DNA of 64,000 nt from assembly GCF_019100565.1 (NCBI RefSeq), contig NZ_JAHRID010000002.1, forward strand, positions 62,001 to 126,000, given 5' to 3'. Shown one piece after another: positions 1-8,708 of the stretch. The stretch is from Arsukibacterium indicum. GTDB taxonomy: Bacteria > Pseudomonadota > Gammaproteobacteria > Enterobacterales > Alteromonadaceae. The position numbers and the translations under genes are program-made. Positions within the stretch are counted from its first letter, which is position 1. Each line of letters starts with the position of its first letter. A model generated the notes under the pieces. The model ran no database searches, was not told the DNA's origin, and saw nothing but the letters and a program-made list of their open reading frames with translations.

Positions 1-1104
1 AACCTGGCCGTGCACATTGGTTGGAATACCGCCCATCATGTAATGACAAGTTGGAATGACAGGAATAGGTTCTTTTACCGGGTCAACATGAGCAAAAGTC
101 CGGGAAAGTTCACAAATGCCGGGTAAACGGCTTTCGAGTACTTCTTCACCCAGATGATCCAGCTTTAATTTAATATGAACGCCCCAGGGGCCATCGCAAC
201 CACGACCTTCACGAATCTCGGTCATCATGGAGCGTGCTACCACATCACGGCCTGCAAGGTCTTTAGCATTTGGTGCGTAACGCTCCATAAAACGCTCGCC
301 GTCTTTATTCAGCAAGTAGCCGCCTTCACCCCTACAGCCCTCTGTCACCAGGGTACCGGCACCGGCGATACCGGTTGGGTGGAACTGCCACATTTCCATG
401 TCCTGTAACGGCACACCGGCACGCAGCGCCATACCCACACCGTCACCGGTATTAATGTGTGCATTTGTGGTAGAGGCATAAATACGTCCGGCACCACCGG
501 TAGCTAACACAGTTGCTTTCGCTTTGAAATAGACCACTTCGCCGGTTTCAATATCAATTGCCGTACACCCGACAATGGCGCCGTCCTGATTTTTCACTAA
601 ATCAAGGGCATACCATTCAGAAAACACCTGGGTTTTATTTTTTACGTTTTGCTGATACAACAAATGCAACAGAGCATGGCCAGTGCGGTCAGCCGCAGCT
701 GCAGTACGTGCTGCCTGCTCACCACCAAAATTCTTTGACTGACCACCGAAAGGCCGCTGGTACACCCGGCCATTTTCAAAACGCGAGAAAGGCAAACCCA
801 TATTCTCCAGCTCGGTGATAGCTTCAGGGCCGGTTTTACACATGTACTCGATGGCATCCTGATCGCCGATATAGTCTGACCCTTTAACGGTATCAAACAT
901 ATGCCATTCCCAGTTATCTTCGTGCGAGTTACCCAGGGCTACAGTAATGCCACCTTGTGCTGATACGGTATGCGAGCGGGTAGGAAATACTTTGGATAAT
1001 AATGCGCAGGTTAAACCTGACTGGGTTATCTGCAACGCAGCACGCATGCCGGCGCCGCCCGCACCAATAACAATGGCGTCAAACTCTCTTACTGGAATAT
1101 TCAC
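1..1104 (-). CDS. sdhA: Succinate dehydrogenase flavoprotein subunit, partial (C-terminus outside window)
   Basis: FAD subunit of complex II, oxidising succinate to fumarate on the cytoplasmic face of the inner membrane. Reading the minus strand from a GTG at 1104 gives a Rossmann GAGGAG motif at residues 14-19. His45, in an SHTVSAQGG context, is the expected covalent FAD attachment site and has the same number as in E. coli. The active-site HPTG motif and the CRGEGG motif follow. About 368 of roughly 590 codons are present and the frame is still open at base 1. The GTG directly abuts the sdhD TAA stop, so translation is probably coupled. Family assignment is secure; the GTG start is inferred from position and N-terminal alignment. 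Confidence 0.97.
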   Translation of the reverse strand, partial: MNIPVREFDAIVIGAGGAGMRAALQITQSGLTCALLSKVFPTRSHTVSAQGGITVALGNSHEDNWEWHMFDTVKGSDYIGDQDAIEYMCKTGPEAITELENMGLPFSRFENGRVYQRPFGGQSKNFGGEQAARTAAAADRTGHALLHLLYQQNVKNKTQVFSEWYALDLVKNQDGAIVGCTAIDIETGEVVYFKAKATVLATGGAGRIYASTTNAHINTGDGVGMALRAGVPLQDMEMWQFHPTGIAGAGTLVTEGCRGEGGYLLNKDGERFMERYAPNAKDLAGRDVVARSMMTEIREGRGCDGPWGVHIKLKLDHLGEEVLESRLPGICELSRTFAHVDPVKEPIPVIPTCHYMMGGIPTNVHGQV

Positions 1105-1452
1105 TTAAGCACCCCACAACACAAATAAGCCGACCGCGACATAACCAAAGGCCAGTGCGTAAAGGAAGAATTGCAAAACTGCACGTAGCCGGGCTGATTT
1201 AACGTAATCAGTCAGCACCTGCCATAAACCTATACGGGTATGAACAGCGATAGAGATCAGCGCCAGCAGGGTAAACACCTTCATGGCCATATTAGCAAAC
1301 AGGCCCTGCCACACTTCAAAAGTCACCACTGGCGTGACTAAGAAGAAACCAAGAATAAACAGGGCATACAAGGTCAGTACTATGGCACTGGCGCGCAACG
1401 ATACGTAATCCTGGACGCCGTCACGTTTTAAACTTGCCTGATTCAGAACCAT
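1105..1452 (-). CDS. sdhD: Succinate dehydrogenase membrane anchor subunit D
   Basis: Hydrophobic anchor of complex II, contributing to heme b and ubiquinone binding. Three membrane segments are visible in about 115 residues, and the conserved RASAIVLTLY and GLWQVLTDYVK blocks match SdhD. I chose the ATG at 1452 because a GGGAG lies seven bases upstream and the N-terminus then matches the length of E. coli SdhD. Upstream ATG codons in the same frame sit too close to that ribosome binding site. It overlaps the end of sdhC by 10 nt and is followed without a gap by sdhA. Confidence 0.95.
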   Translation of the reverse strand: MVLNQASLKRDGVQDYVSLRASAIVLTLYALFILGFFLVTPVVTFEVWQGLFANMAMKVFTLLALISIAVHTRIGLWQVLTDYVKSARLRAVLQFFLYALAFGYVAVGLFVLWGA

Positions 1453-1820
1453 AACCATACTCCCGCTAATACTGCTAATACTAACCATAACACCATAATG
1501 ATATTGGCACTTAAGGTACCTGATTTAAGCTCTTCCCAATGTCCCATATCCATTACCAGGTGTCTAATACCGGCAAGTAAGTGATAAGTCAGCACGGTAA
1601 TAGTGCCCCAGGCGATAAACTTCGCCAGATGAGATGTCATCAGGGATTGCACGTAATCAAAGCTGGCCTGGCTTTGCAATGAATATGCCCATGCCCAGAT
1701 AACGAACACCAGAGCGAAAAACATTGCTACACCGGTAACACGATGCAAAATCGACGCTTTGGCAGCTGCAGGTAGAGAGATCGTTGATAAATCTAGATTT
1801 ACTGGTCTTTGCTTTTTCAC
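1443..1820 (-). CDS. sdhC: Succinate dehydrogenase cytochrome b556 subunit C
   Basis: Heme b-binding anchor of complex II. The sequence VKKQRPVNLDL at the proposed start, ASILHRVTG in the first helix and the heme-ligand region HLLAGIRHLVMD are typical of SdhC, with three membrane segments. A longer in-frame ATG exists at 1886, but it adds 22 residues unlike any SdhC. I therefore place the start at the GTG at 1820, which corresponds to the usual MKKQRPVNL beginning. It is the first gene of sdhCDA; sdhB would be expected beyond the window edge. Confidence 0.93.
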   Translation of the reverse strand: MKKQRPVNLDLSTISLPAAAKASILHRVTGVAMFFALVFVIWAWAYSLQSQASFDYVQSLMTSHLAKFIAWGTITVLTYHLLAGIRHLVMDMGHWEELKSGTLSANIIMVLWLVLAVLAGVWLWF

Positions 1821-1968
1821 AGTTTCTTGCCTATCGATGCTCGTACAGAGCTTAGTTGTTGTTTTAGGTGCTGCAAAAACAGTCACCCGCCGTGGCGATA
1901 TACTCGTTTTTGTTCAAGCTGGTTCAACAAAAACAATCTGGCTGGTGAACTGATTTTACGCCGGCAAT

Positions 1969-1997
1969 AGTATATATTTCATAAGCGCTTATTACAA
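1969..1997 (-). promoter_or_regulatory. Putative sigma-70 promoter of sdhCDA
   Basis: On the minus strand TTGTAA (1997-1992) and TATACT (1974-1969) are separated by exactly 17 bases, close to the sigma-70 consensus. They lie about 150 bases upstream of the chosen sdhC start, leaving a long leader. The spacer contains the palindrome at 1981-1992. Confidence 0.55.
1981..1992. promoter_or_regulatory. Perfect 12-bp palindrome in sdh promoter spacer (candidate operator)
   Basis: ATAAGCGCTTAT is a perfect inverted repeat lying between the putative -35 and -10 elements of the sdh promoter. That position would let a dimeric regulator occlude RNA polymerase. No specific regulator can be named from the sequence. 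Operator function is an inference from symmetry and position only. Confidence 0.35.
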
Positions 1998-2106
1998 TTT
2001 TTGTTTGGTTTTAGCCGGAAAATTCCGCATGCGAAACATTACACATTCAGGGGTAACTGACAATACTACTAGAGTCGAATACTTATTAAGCAAATACGCA
2101 TTAAAA

Positions 2107-2137
2107 TTGACTTCTGGGGGCAGTTTGCGAGTAGAAT
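2107..2137 (+). promoter_or_regulatory. Possible gltA promoter
   Basis: TTGACT (2107-2112) and TAGAAT (2132-2137) lie 50-80 bases before the gltA start. The 19-base spacer is longer than ideal, so this is only a candidate. Confidence 0.35.
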
Positions 2138-2186
2138 AGCGGCAATACCCTTAGAATCCGAAACTACAACAATTAGGAGAAATCCA

Positions 2187-3470
2187 ATGGCAGATAAAAA
2201 GGCCGTCGTGCAGATTGATGGTAAGTCATTTGAGTTACCGATTTATTCTGGCACGGCTGGTACTGACGTAATTGACGTTCGTACGCTCGGGCAGCAAGGT
2301 TATTTCACATTTGACCCGGGCTTTATGTCTACAGGCTCCTGCGAATCAAAAATTACTTATATAGATGGCGATAATGGTGTTCTGTTGCACCGTGGTTACC
2401 CGATTGAACAATTGGCAGAGCAGTCAGATTATCTTGAATTGTGCTATCTGCTGCTTGAAGGCGAGTTACCTAAAAAGAAAGAATATACCGACTTTGTTAC
2501 CACTATCACCCGCCATACCATGGTACATGAAAAAATTGCCTCTTTTTTCCAGGGTTTCCGGGTTGACGCACATCCGATGGCGATGTTGTGCGGCGTAGTC
2601 GGCGCGTTGTCATCGTTTTATCACTCTGATTTAGACATTAACGACCCACAGCAACGCAAACGCAGTGCCCATCGTTTAATTGCGAAACTGCCAACCATCT
2701 CTGCGATGGCTTATAAGTACACTGTTGGTCAGCCTTTTGTGTATCCCCGTAACGACTTAAGCTATTCTGAAAACTTTCTGCACATGATGTTTTCAGTGCC
2801 TGCTGAAGACTACAAAGTCAGCCCAATACTGGCCAAAGCCATGGACCGGATTTTTATGCTGCATGCTGACCATGAGCAAAATGCCTCAACCTCTACGGTA
2901 CGGCTGGCTGGCTCGTCTGGCGCCAACCCATATGCCTGTATCGCGGCCGGTGTTGCTTCATTGTGGGGGCCAGCACATGGCGGCGCCAATGAAGCTTGTC
3001 TGAAAATGTTACAACAGATTGGTTCTGTTGATCGTATTCCGGAGTTTGTAGCCCGGGCAAAAGATAAAAACGACAGCTTCCGCTTAATGGGCTTTGGTCA
3101 CCGGGTATACAAAAACTTTGACCCACGGGCCAAAGTTATGCGTGATACCTGTCATGAGGTTCTGAAAGAGCTGAACGTGAAAGACCCGCTGTTAGACGTT
3201 GCAATGGAACTTGAACGAATTGCGCTGGAAGATTCCTACTTTATTGAGAAAAAACTGTATCCGAATGTCGATTTCTACAGTGGTATTATCTTAAAAGCCA
3301 TTGGCATTCCAACCAGTATGTTTACGGTTATTTTCGCCATGTCCCGCACGGTAGGCTGGATTTCGCACTGGGACGAAATGCTCGGTGAAAAAGGCCATAA
3401 AATCGGCCGGCCTCGCCAGCTTTACACCGGTTACGCCAGCCGTGATTTTAAAAAGCTGGACAAGCGTTAA
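2187..3470 (+). CDS. gltA: Citrate synthase (type II)
   Basis: Condenses oxaloacetate and acetyl-CoA to citrate. The 427-residue protein has the catalytic His264 (GPAHGG), His305 ([15 protein letters not shown]) and Asp362 (YPNVDFYSG), all at the same positions as in the E. coli enzyme. The N-terminal small domain is typical of hexameric, NADH-sensitive citrate synthases. The ATG is preceded by AGGAGA, a strong ribosome binding site. It is transcribed divergently from sdhCDA and ends in a clear intrinsic terminator, so it is probably monocistronic. Confidence 0.98.
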   Translation: MADKKAVVQIDGKSFELPIYSGTAGTDVIDVRTLGQQGYFTFDPGFMSTGSCESKITYIDGDNGVLLHRGYPIEQLAEQSDYLELCYLLLEGELPKKKEYTDFVTTITRHTMVHEKIASFFQGFRVDAHPMAMLCGVVGALSSFYHSDLDINDPQQRKRSAHRLIAKLPTISAMAYKYTVGQPFVYPRNDLSYSENFLHMMFSVPAEDYKVSPILAKAMDRIFMLHADHEQNASTSTVRLAGSSGANPYACIAAGVASLWGPAHGGANEACLKMLQQIGSVDRIPEFVARAKDKNDSFRLMGFGHRVYKNFDPRAKVMRDTCHEVLKELNVKDPLLDVAMELERIALEDSYFIEKKLYPNVDFYSGIILKAIGIPTSMFTVIFAMSRTVGWISHWDEMLGEKGHKIGRPRQLYTGYASRDFKKLDKR

Positions 3471-3485
3471 GCTTGTCACAGCAGA

Positions 3486-3514
3486 TAAAAGCGGCGACTT
3501 TCGCCGCTTTTTTT
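3486..3514 (+). terminator. Rho-independent terminator of gltA
   Basis: The inverted repeat GCGGCGA-CTT-TCGCCGC at 3491-3507 is preceded by A residues and followed by a run of seven T. It begins about 15 bases after the gltA stop codon. Confidence 0.9.
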
Positions 3515-3597
3515 ATACTCGAATTCCCGTGGCGGAGCTTGCTTAATCACTGGCCAGCGCTGACACTCTTTATACCTTATTATTCTTCTGAGACATT

Positions 3598-4815
3598 ATG
3601 CACACCTTCGACCCTGTAAACTTTCGTGGCCAGTTCGAGTTCTTTTTGCAAAACCCTGGCTGGGTTTATCTGGATAATGCGGCAACAATGCATAAGCCAA
3701 GGGCTGTTGTCAGCGCGGTAAATGATTTTTATCAGCGCAGCAATAGCAATGTTCATCGGGGTGCCCATAATTTAAGCCAGCACGCCACCCGCTTGTTTGA
3801 GCAGGCCAGAGATGACATTGCCGCCTTTATTAATGCAAAGGAGCGTCAGCAAATCATCTTTTGCAGTGGCGCCACTGCAGCACTTAATCAAATTGCATAT
3901 GGCCTGATGCACACCGTGCTGCAACCGGGTGATCGGGTACTGATTACCGCATTGGAGCATCATGCCAATATTGTTCCCTGGCACCTGCATTGCGTGCGCT
4001 TCGGGGTGCAACTGGATGTTGTGCCGTTAACCAATGATTATCAGGTTGACCAGACTGCTTTTGCTCAGTTACTGGAAAAGAAGCCGAAAGTGGTCAGTTT
4101 TAGCCACGTTTCCAATGTTCTGGGTCATGTCCAGCCTGTTGCTGAAATGGTACAGCTTGCCAAAAATGCCGGAGCCATAACCGTGATCGATGGTGCCCAG
4201 GGCATCGTGCATGAAAAGCTTGACGTCCAGGCGCTCGATGCAGACTTTTATGTCTGGTCATCTCATAAATTATATGGCCCGACCGGCACAGGAGTGCTGT
4301 ATGGCAAAACTGCCCTGCTGGAGCAACTGACACCAATTTATGGTGGCGGCGAAATGATTAGCGAAGTTCAATTTAGTCACAGCTTATTTAACATTTTGCC
4401 GTTTCGGCTGGAAGCGGGAACACCCGATATAGCAGGGGTTATCGGCATGGCTGCCGCCGTGAACTGGCTGCAAAAATTTAACATTGATGAAATTAAAGAA
4501 TATAAAGCAATGTTATTAAAACAATTTTTTTCAGGGCTTAGTCAGATCCCCGGGCTGGATATTTTGTCATCCCCTGTGCATAATGCGGGTATTGTAACGC
4601 TGAATGTACAAGGCGAGCACCCGGCAGATGTAGCAGAACTGCTTAGCCAGCAAGCTGTGGCAGTAAGGGGCGGCCAGCATTGTGCAATGCCGCTGTTCAA
4701 CCAGCTAAAATTAGCTGGCGCAGTAAGATTCTCATTTGCACCCTATAATACAGAGGCAGATGTAGCAACCAGCCTGCACGCACTAACGCAGGCCGTGGAG
4801 ATATTAACGGCATGA
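3598..4815 (+). CDS. csdA: Cysteine desulfurase CsdA
   Basis: PLP-dependent class V aminotransferase-fold enzyme that removes sulfur from cysteine as a persulfide. The 405-residue length and SufS-like fold are right. The PLP lysine is Lys224 in WSSHKLYGPTG. The persulfide cysteine is Cys362 in VRGGQHCAMP, the short-loop arrangement of group II desulfurases. It overlaps the next gene, csdE, by 4 nt. Pairing with csdE and the nearby convergent tcdA identifies it as CsdA rather than SufS, since no suf genes are adjacent. Function in Fe-S assembly or t6A cyclisation is known for the family, not shown here. Confidence 0.93.
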   Translation: MHTFDPVNFRGQFEFFLQNPGWVYLDNAATMHKPRAVVSAVNDFYQRSNSNVHRGAHNLSQHATRLFEQARDDIAAFINAKERQQIIFCSGATAALNQIAYGLMHTVLQPGDRVLITALEHHANIVPWHLHCVRFGVQLDVVPLTNDYQVDQTAFAQLLEKKPKVVSFSHVSNVLGHVQPVAEMVQLAKNAGAITVIDGAQGIVHEKLDVQALDADFYVWSSHKLYGPTGTGVLYGKTALLEQLTPIYGGGEMISEVQFSHSLFNILPFRLEAGTPDIAGVIGMAAAVNWLQKFNIDEIKEYKAMLLKQFFSGLSQIPGLDILSSPVHNAGIVTLNVQGEHPADVAELLSQQAVAVRGGQHCAMPLFNQLKLAGAVRFSFAPYNTEADVATSLHALTQAVEILTA

Positions 4816-5255
4816 CCCTAGACCAACTACTTGCAGACACCAGGCCGGCGCTCAGTCAGATTTATGCCGAAGATCTACCCGAACTGAGCCAGGCTAAAGA
4901 CTGGCAGAGTAAATATCGCATTCTGATGTTGCTGGGCCGCAAATTACCGCCCATTCCGGAAAAGATGAAACAACCCTCTTTACTGGTTAAAGGCTGTGAA
5001 AGCAGGGCCTGGTTAATGCACTATTACAATCAGCATCAGGACCAGCATTTTTTTGTACTGGACAGCGAAGCCCGGATTGTGAAGGGACTGATGGCTATCA
5101 TGCTTTGTCTGGTTAATGGCATGAGTAATACCGAATTAAAAAAATTCGAGCTGGAACATGCTTTTGATAAACTAAATTTAAAGCCCTACCTCAGTCAGTC
5201 ACGTGGCAGTGGTTTAAATGCGATGATGGCCAGTATCAAAGACTGCTGTCGTTAA
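4812..5255 (+). CDS. csdE: SufE-like sulfur acceptor CsdE
   Basis: Accepts the persulfide from CsdA and passes it on. The 147-residue protein has the SufE fold signature: the YRILMLLGRKLPPIP helix region, then the acceptor Cys62 in VKGCESRAW. It starts inside the end of csdA (4-nt ATGA overlap), so the two are translationally coupled. It converges with tcdA, leaving 7 nt between stop codons. In E. coli CsdE delivers sulfur to the CsdL (TcdA) system, which fits this neighbourhood. Confidence 0.93.
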   Translation: MTLDQLLADTRPALSQIYAEDLPELSQAKDWQSKYRILMLLGRKLPPIPEKMKQPSLLVKGCESRAWLMHYYNQHQDQHFFVLDSEARIVKGLMAIMLCLVNGMSNTELKKFELEHAFDKLNLKPYLSQSRGSGLNAMMASIKDCCR

Positions 5256-5262
5256 AACTGAA

Positions 5263-6066
5263 TTACTGGTTCGCTTTAACGGCTATTTTCTTCAGCGCCC
5301 TCGACACTGCTGCCAGACCAAAACTGGCGGTTACCACCGTAGTAGCGCCAAAGCCTCCGCTGCAGTCCAATCGCATACTGCTTATTTCGCCGTCACTGGT
5401 TTGCTGCGGCGTCTTTTGCTGACATACACTGCCGTCAGCCTGTGGATAGACCAACTGCTCGGTAGAATACACACATTCAATTCCAAAGCGCCGCTTCGGG
5501 TTTCTACTGTAGTTGTAATCACGGCGCAACGTATTTCGTACTTTGGCCAATAGCGGATCATTAATGGTCTGGGTTAAGTCAGCTATCTGAATTTGGGTCG
5601 GATCAGTCTGACCACCAGCACCGCCGGTACTGATTACACTGATTTTGTTACGCTTACAATAAGCCAGTAACGCAACTTTGGCTTTGATTGAATCAATAGC
5701 GTCAACCACGTAGTCCATGTCTGGCGTGATATATTTGTGCAAATTGTCGCTGGCAATAAAATCCTCTACCTGATGAACAATACACTCAGGGTTAATCGCT
5801 TTTATCCGCTGCGCCATCACTGCAACTTTGTCCTGCCCCACCGTGTCAGTTAATGCATGCAGCTGACGATTAACATTACTGATGCAAACATCATCCAGAT
5901 CTATCAGGGTAATTTCGCCAATGCCCGAGCGCGCCAGGGCCTCTGCCGCCCAACTGCCCACCCCACCGATGCCGATAACACAGACATGAGCCTGTGCAAA
6001 GGCCTGTAGAGCAGCTGTACCATAAAGCCGGCCAATACCGGCAAAACGAAGTAAGTAATCAGACAT
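5263..6066 (-). CDS. tcdA: tRNA threonylcarbamoyladenosine dehydratase TcdA (CsdL)
   Basis: E1-like ATP-dependent enzyme that cyclises t6A37 in ANN-decoding tRNAs to ct6A. The N-terminal adenylation domain has the nucleotide-binding GIGGVGSWAAEALARSG motif at about residues 32-48, followed by LIDLDDVCISNVNRQ. The length of 267 residues is standard. It lies 9 nt behind an RluA-family gene on the same strand, so it is the last gene of the comEC-msbA-lpxK operon run, and it converges on csdE. The csdA/csdE/tcdA neighbourhood is conserved in gammaproteobacteria. Confidence 0.94.
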   Translation of the reverse strand: MSDYLLRFAGIGRLYGTAALQAFAQAHVCVIGIGGVGSWAAEALARSGIGEITLIDLDDVCISNVNRQLHALTDTVGQDKVAVMAQRIKAINPECIVHQVEDFIASDNLHKYITPDMDYVVDAIDSIKAKVALLAYCKRNKISVISTGGAGGQTDPTQIQIADLTQTINDPLLAKVRNTLRRDYNYSRNPKRRFGIECVYSTEQLVYPQADGSVCQQKTPQQTSDGEISSMRLDCSGGFGATTVVTASFGLAAVSRALKKIAVKANQ

Positions 6067-6075
6067 TTGTAATGC

Positions 6076-6789
6076 TTAACCTGTTGCGGTTGTTGTTAGT
6101 TGCGGTTTTTGAAAGCTGGGCCAATGCAAGCACCAGGGTTCGGCCCACTTTCGGAATGCACCTGAATGGGTCAGCTGCTGAAAATAACTACCCTGCTCTG
6201 GCAATTGCTGATAGCAATACAGCTTACCTGCGACGGAAAAACTGAGCGCAAACGCATGCAGATACACCCGATCAGCTGCAGCGCCCTGATACAGAGTATC
6301 TCCGGCAATAGGCGCCCCGACACTTTTTAATGCCACCCGGATTTGGTGGGTTTTGCCACTGTAGGGTTTAATCAGAAATGCCCTCAATGGCATATCGGCA
6401 AAGCCCTGACTGATAAAATAACTCACTGCCGGGTTGTGTTGAGTTTGCAGCAGCTTCCAGGCACCACGGCGGGCAGCTGCCATATCGCCTTTCACCCAAC
6501 CTTGCTTTTTAACAGGTTTAGCCAAACTTAACGCCAGATAATATTTCTGCACCTGCTGAGTACTGAACAGACGGGTAAGTTCAGCCGCTGTTTCAGTGCT
6601 TCTGGCCAGTACTATTAGTCCAGAGGTCACTTTGTCCAGTCGATGCACCGGATACAGTTTAAAGCCAAGTGCCTGCTCTGCCTGAACCACCAGACCAGCG
6701 CCTTGCTCAGAGTGAAAACTGACACCCGCTGCTTTATTCAAAACAACAAACTCAGCTGTTTGTGCTACCAGCTCAAAGGCCTGGCTCAT
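6076..6789 (-). CDS. RluA-family RNA pseudouridine synthase
   Basis: Isomerises uridine to pseudouridine in rRNA or tRNA; the substrate cannot be read from the sequence. The catalytic Asp52 lies in HRLDKVTSG, and the later KPYSGKTHQIRVALKSVG block is the second signature of the RluA family. At 237 residues it has no S4 domain, so it belongs to the short stand-alone class. It is spaced 10 nt after kdsB and 9 nt before tcdA on the same strand, suggesting cotranscription. The family is certain, the exact target is not. Confidence 0.88.
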   Translation of the reverse strand: MSQAFELVAQTAEFVVLNKAAGVSFHSEQGAGLVVQAEQALGFKLYPVHRLDKVTSGLIVLARSTETAAELTRLFSTQQVQKYYLALSLAKPVKKQGWVKGDMAAARRGAWKLLQTQHNPAVSYFISQGFADMPLRAFLIKPYSGKTHQIRVALKSVGAPIAGDTLYQGAAADRVYLHAFALSFSVAGKLYCYQQLPEQGSYFQQLTHSGAFRKWAEPWCLHWPSFQKPQLTTTATG

Positions 6790-6799
6790 TGTATATAAC

Positions 6800-7555
6800 T
6801 CATTGGCGCTGGTTCAATGCATACTGACGGGCATGTTCCAGATCAGCGGGTGTATCCACCCCGACGGCCGGCGTTTCCAGTGCCGTGTCAACGTGAATAG
6901 CTTCGCCTTGCCACAACACCCGCAATTGCTCCAGGCTTTCAATTTGCTCAAGTGCCGATGCGGGCCAGTTAACGTATCGTTGAATAAAGCTGGCCCGATA
7001 CGCATAAATACCAATATGCCGCCGGTAATGGCTGGCCAAATCATCAGCGACAATACCGTCCCGGTCGTATGGGATCACGCTACGGCTGAAATATAAGGCG
7101 TAGCCATTGCGATCTGTTACCACTTTAACAATATTCGGGTTACGAATTTCCGCACCCTGTCGCAGCGGTACCGCCAAAGTAGCCATTTTGGCCCTTTGCT
7201 GCCCGGCAAGATTCTCTGCAACCTGACGAATAATTAACGGCGGAATAAAAGGTTCATCGCCCTGCACATTAACAACAATGGTTTCAGCTCCAAGCTGCAA
7301 TTTTTCAATCACCTCTGCCAGTCGTTCGGTACCCGAATTGTGCTTCGGATCGGTCATACAGACTTCACCACCAAATTCATCAACTGCTGCTGCTACCCGG
7401 CTATCGTCAGTGGCTACCACCACCCTGCTGGCACCACTTTTCTGAGCTTGCTGATAAACCCGTTCTATCATGGTTTTGCCAGCGATATCTGCCAACGGCT
7501 TCCCAGGTAGCCGGCTGCTGGCGTAGCGGGCAGGAATAACCACTACGAACGCCAT
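6800..7555 (-). CDS. kdsB: 3-deoxy-manno-octulosonate cytidylyltransferase
   Basis: Activates KDO as CMP-KDO for lipid A core assembly in the cytoplasm. The N-terminal [14 protein letters not shown] nucleotide-binding motif, the VVVATDD strand and NVQGDEPFI are diagnostic, and the 251-residue length is normal. It starts 13 nt inside the end of the Trm112-like gene, indicating coupling. The order lpxK, ycaR, kdsB is the same as in E. coli. Confidence 0.97.
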   Translation of the reverse strand: MAFVVVIPARYASSRLPGKPLADIAGKTMIERVYQQAQKSGASRVVVATDDSRVAAAVDEFGGEVCMTDPKHNSGTERLAEVIEKLQLGAETIVVNVQGDEPFIPPLIIRQVAENLAGQQRAKMATLAVPLRQGAEIRNPNIVKVVTDRNGYALYFSRSVIPYDRDGIVADDLASHYRRHIGIYAYRASFIQRYVNWPASALEQIESLEQLRVLWQGEAIHVDTALETPAVGVDTPADLEHARQYALNQRQ

Positions 7556-7746
7556 TTTTTAACCTCGTCCGCCGTTAATTGTTCAGCGTCATCCGCGATC
7601 AGCACCGGAATGTTATTCCGAACCGGATAAGCCAACGCATCAGCCAGGCAAATCAGGCGCTGCGCCGTTTTGTCATATTTTAACTTGCCTTTGCACAACG
7701 GACAGGCAAGTATTTCAGTCAGAGCAACGTTTATAGGCATAGTCAT
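7543..7746 (-). CDS. ycaR: Trm112/YcaR-family small zinc-binding-like protein
   Basis: A 67-residue protein with an N-terminal CPLC pair and the [21 protein letters not shown] block of the YcaR/Trm112 family. The biological role of the bacterial member is not settled; eukaryotic Trm112 activates methyltransferases. It overlaps the lpxK stop by 4 nt (ATGA) and the kdsB start by 13 nt, so it is embedded in the lipid A operon. Confidence 0.9.
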   Translation of the reverse strand: MTMPINVALTEILACPLCKGKLKYDKTAQRLICLADALAYPVRNNIPVLIADDAEQLTADEVKKWRS

Positions 7747-8708
7747 TCCAATAATTGGGTAATTTTACTTATAATGTCAGTACTATCATTCGGGCTGAAG
7801 AAGGCGTCAACCCTCAGAAAATACCAGTTATCACGGGCAAACTGCTGACATTTTACCGCATCTTTTTCAGTCATCAGTACCGGACCGCTTATCTCAGCAA
7901 AATCAGCCGCAGTAAACTGATGATGATCGGCAAAAAAATGCTGGCCGATCACATTAAAACCTGCCTGTCGTGCGGTTATCTGAAACCGCTCCGGATTGCC
8001 GATGCCGGCTACCAGGGTAACATCGCAAGCTGAAAGCACGTTACCGGTTAGCAGGCTTATGGCAACATTACCGCTAAGTTGCATCTGATAATCTGCCTGC
8101 GAAACCTCACCGGAATTAGCGATGATAATATCGGCGTTTTTCAGGCGGGAGCGCCGCTCCCGCAGTGGCCCGGCCGGCAACAGTAAGCCATTACCAAACC
8201 GTCGTTTACCATCTATCAGCACAATTTCAAGATCCCGGGCCAGCCGGTAGTGTTGCAGACCATCATCACAAATAATGATATCCACCTGATGCCGGGATAA
8301 TAACTCAGTGCCTGCTGCAACCCGGTCTGGGCACACTACTACCGGGCAATTACTGCGCCGGGCCAGCAGCAATGGCTCATCCCCTACCTCACCGGCTTTG
8401 CTGTCGGCGTTGACAGCGGTTGGTTTGCTGATTTTCGCGCCGTAACCACGACTGATAATGCCGGCTGTTATTCCGTTTGCCTTTAACTGTTGGCAAAGCC
8501 ACAGTGTAAATGGCGTTTTGCCGGTACCACCAACACTGATGTTGCCCACTATCACCACCGGCACCGCAAGGTTATGGCTGCGCATGATACCCAGCCTGAA
8601 CAAGCAACGCCGGATACTGCTAAGTACCCAGTAAATTGCCGACAAAGGTAATAAGATAAGTGTTAACCAGTGCCCCTTTTGATACCAGCTTTGCTCCAGT
8701 AGCTTCAT
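7743..8708 (-). CDS. lpxK: Tetraacyldisaccharide 4'-kinase
   Basis: Phosphorylates the 4' position of the lipid A disaccharide precursor at the inner membrane. An N-terminal hydrophobic segment (about residues 15-30) precedes the P-loop VGNISVGGTGKTPF near residues 54-67. SRGYG and DDGLQHYRL follow, all LpxK hallmarks. The length is 321 residues. It overlaps msbA by 4 nt (ATGA) and the following ycaR by 4 nt. Together with msbA it forms the conserved lipid A synthesis/export pair. Confidence 0.97.
   Translation of the reverse strand: MKLLEQSWYQKGHWLTLILLPLSAIYWVLSSIRRCLFRLGIMRSHNLAVPVVIVGNISVGGTGKTPFTLWLCQQLKANGITAGIISRGYGAKISKPTAVNADSKAGEVGDEPLLLARRSNCPVVVCPDRVAAGTELLSRHQVDIIICDDGLQHYRLARDLEIVLIDGKRRFGNGLLLPAGPLRERRSRLKNADIIIANSGEVSQADYQMQLSGNVAISLLTGNVLSACDVTLVAGIGNPERFQITARQAGFNVIGQHFFADHHQFTAADFAEISGPVLMTEKDAVKCQQFARDNWYFLRVDAFFSPNDSTDIISKITQLLE

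Larger units (their letters stand above)
1821..2186. other. Divergent sdhC/gltA intergenic region
   Basis: This 366-base AT-rich spacer separates two divergently transcribed TCA cycle operons and must carry both promoters. I see a good minus-strand promoter for sdhC, a perfect 12-bp palindrome inside it and a weaker plus-strand promoter candidate for gltA, each listed separately. No further gene is supported here. A short open frame continuing sdhC upstream is not credible. Confidence 0.8.
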
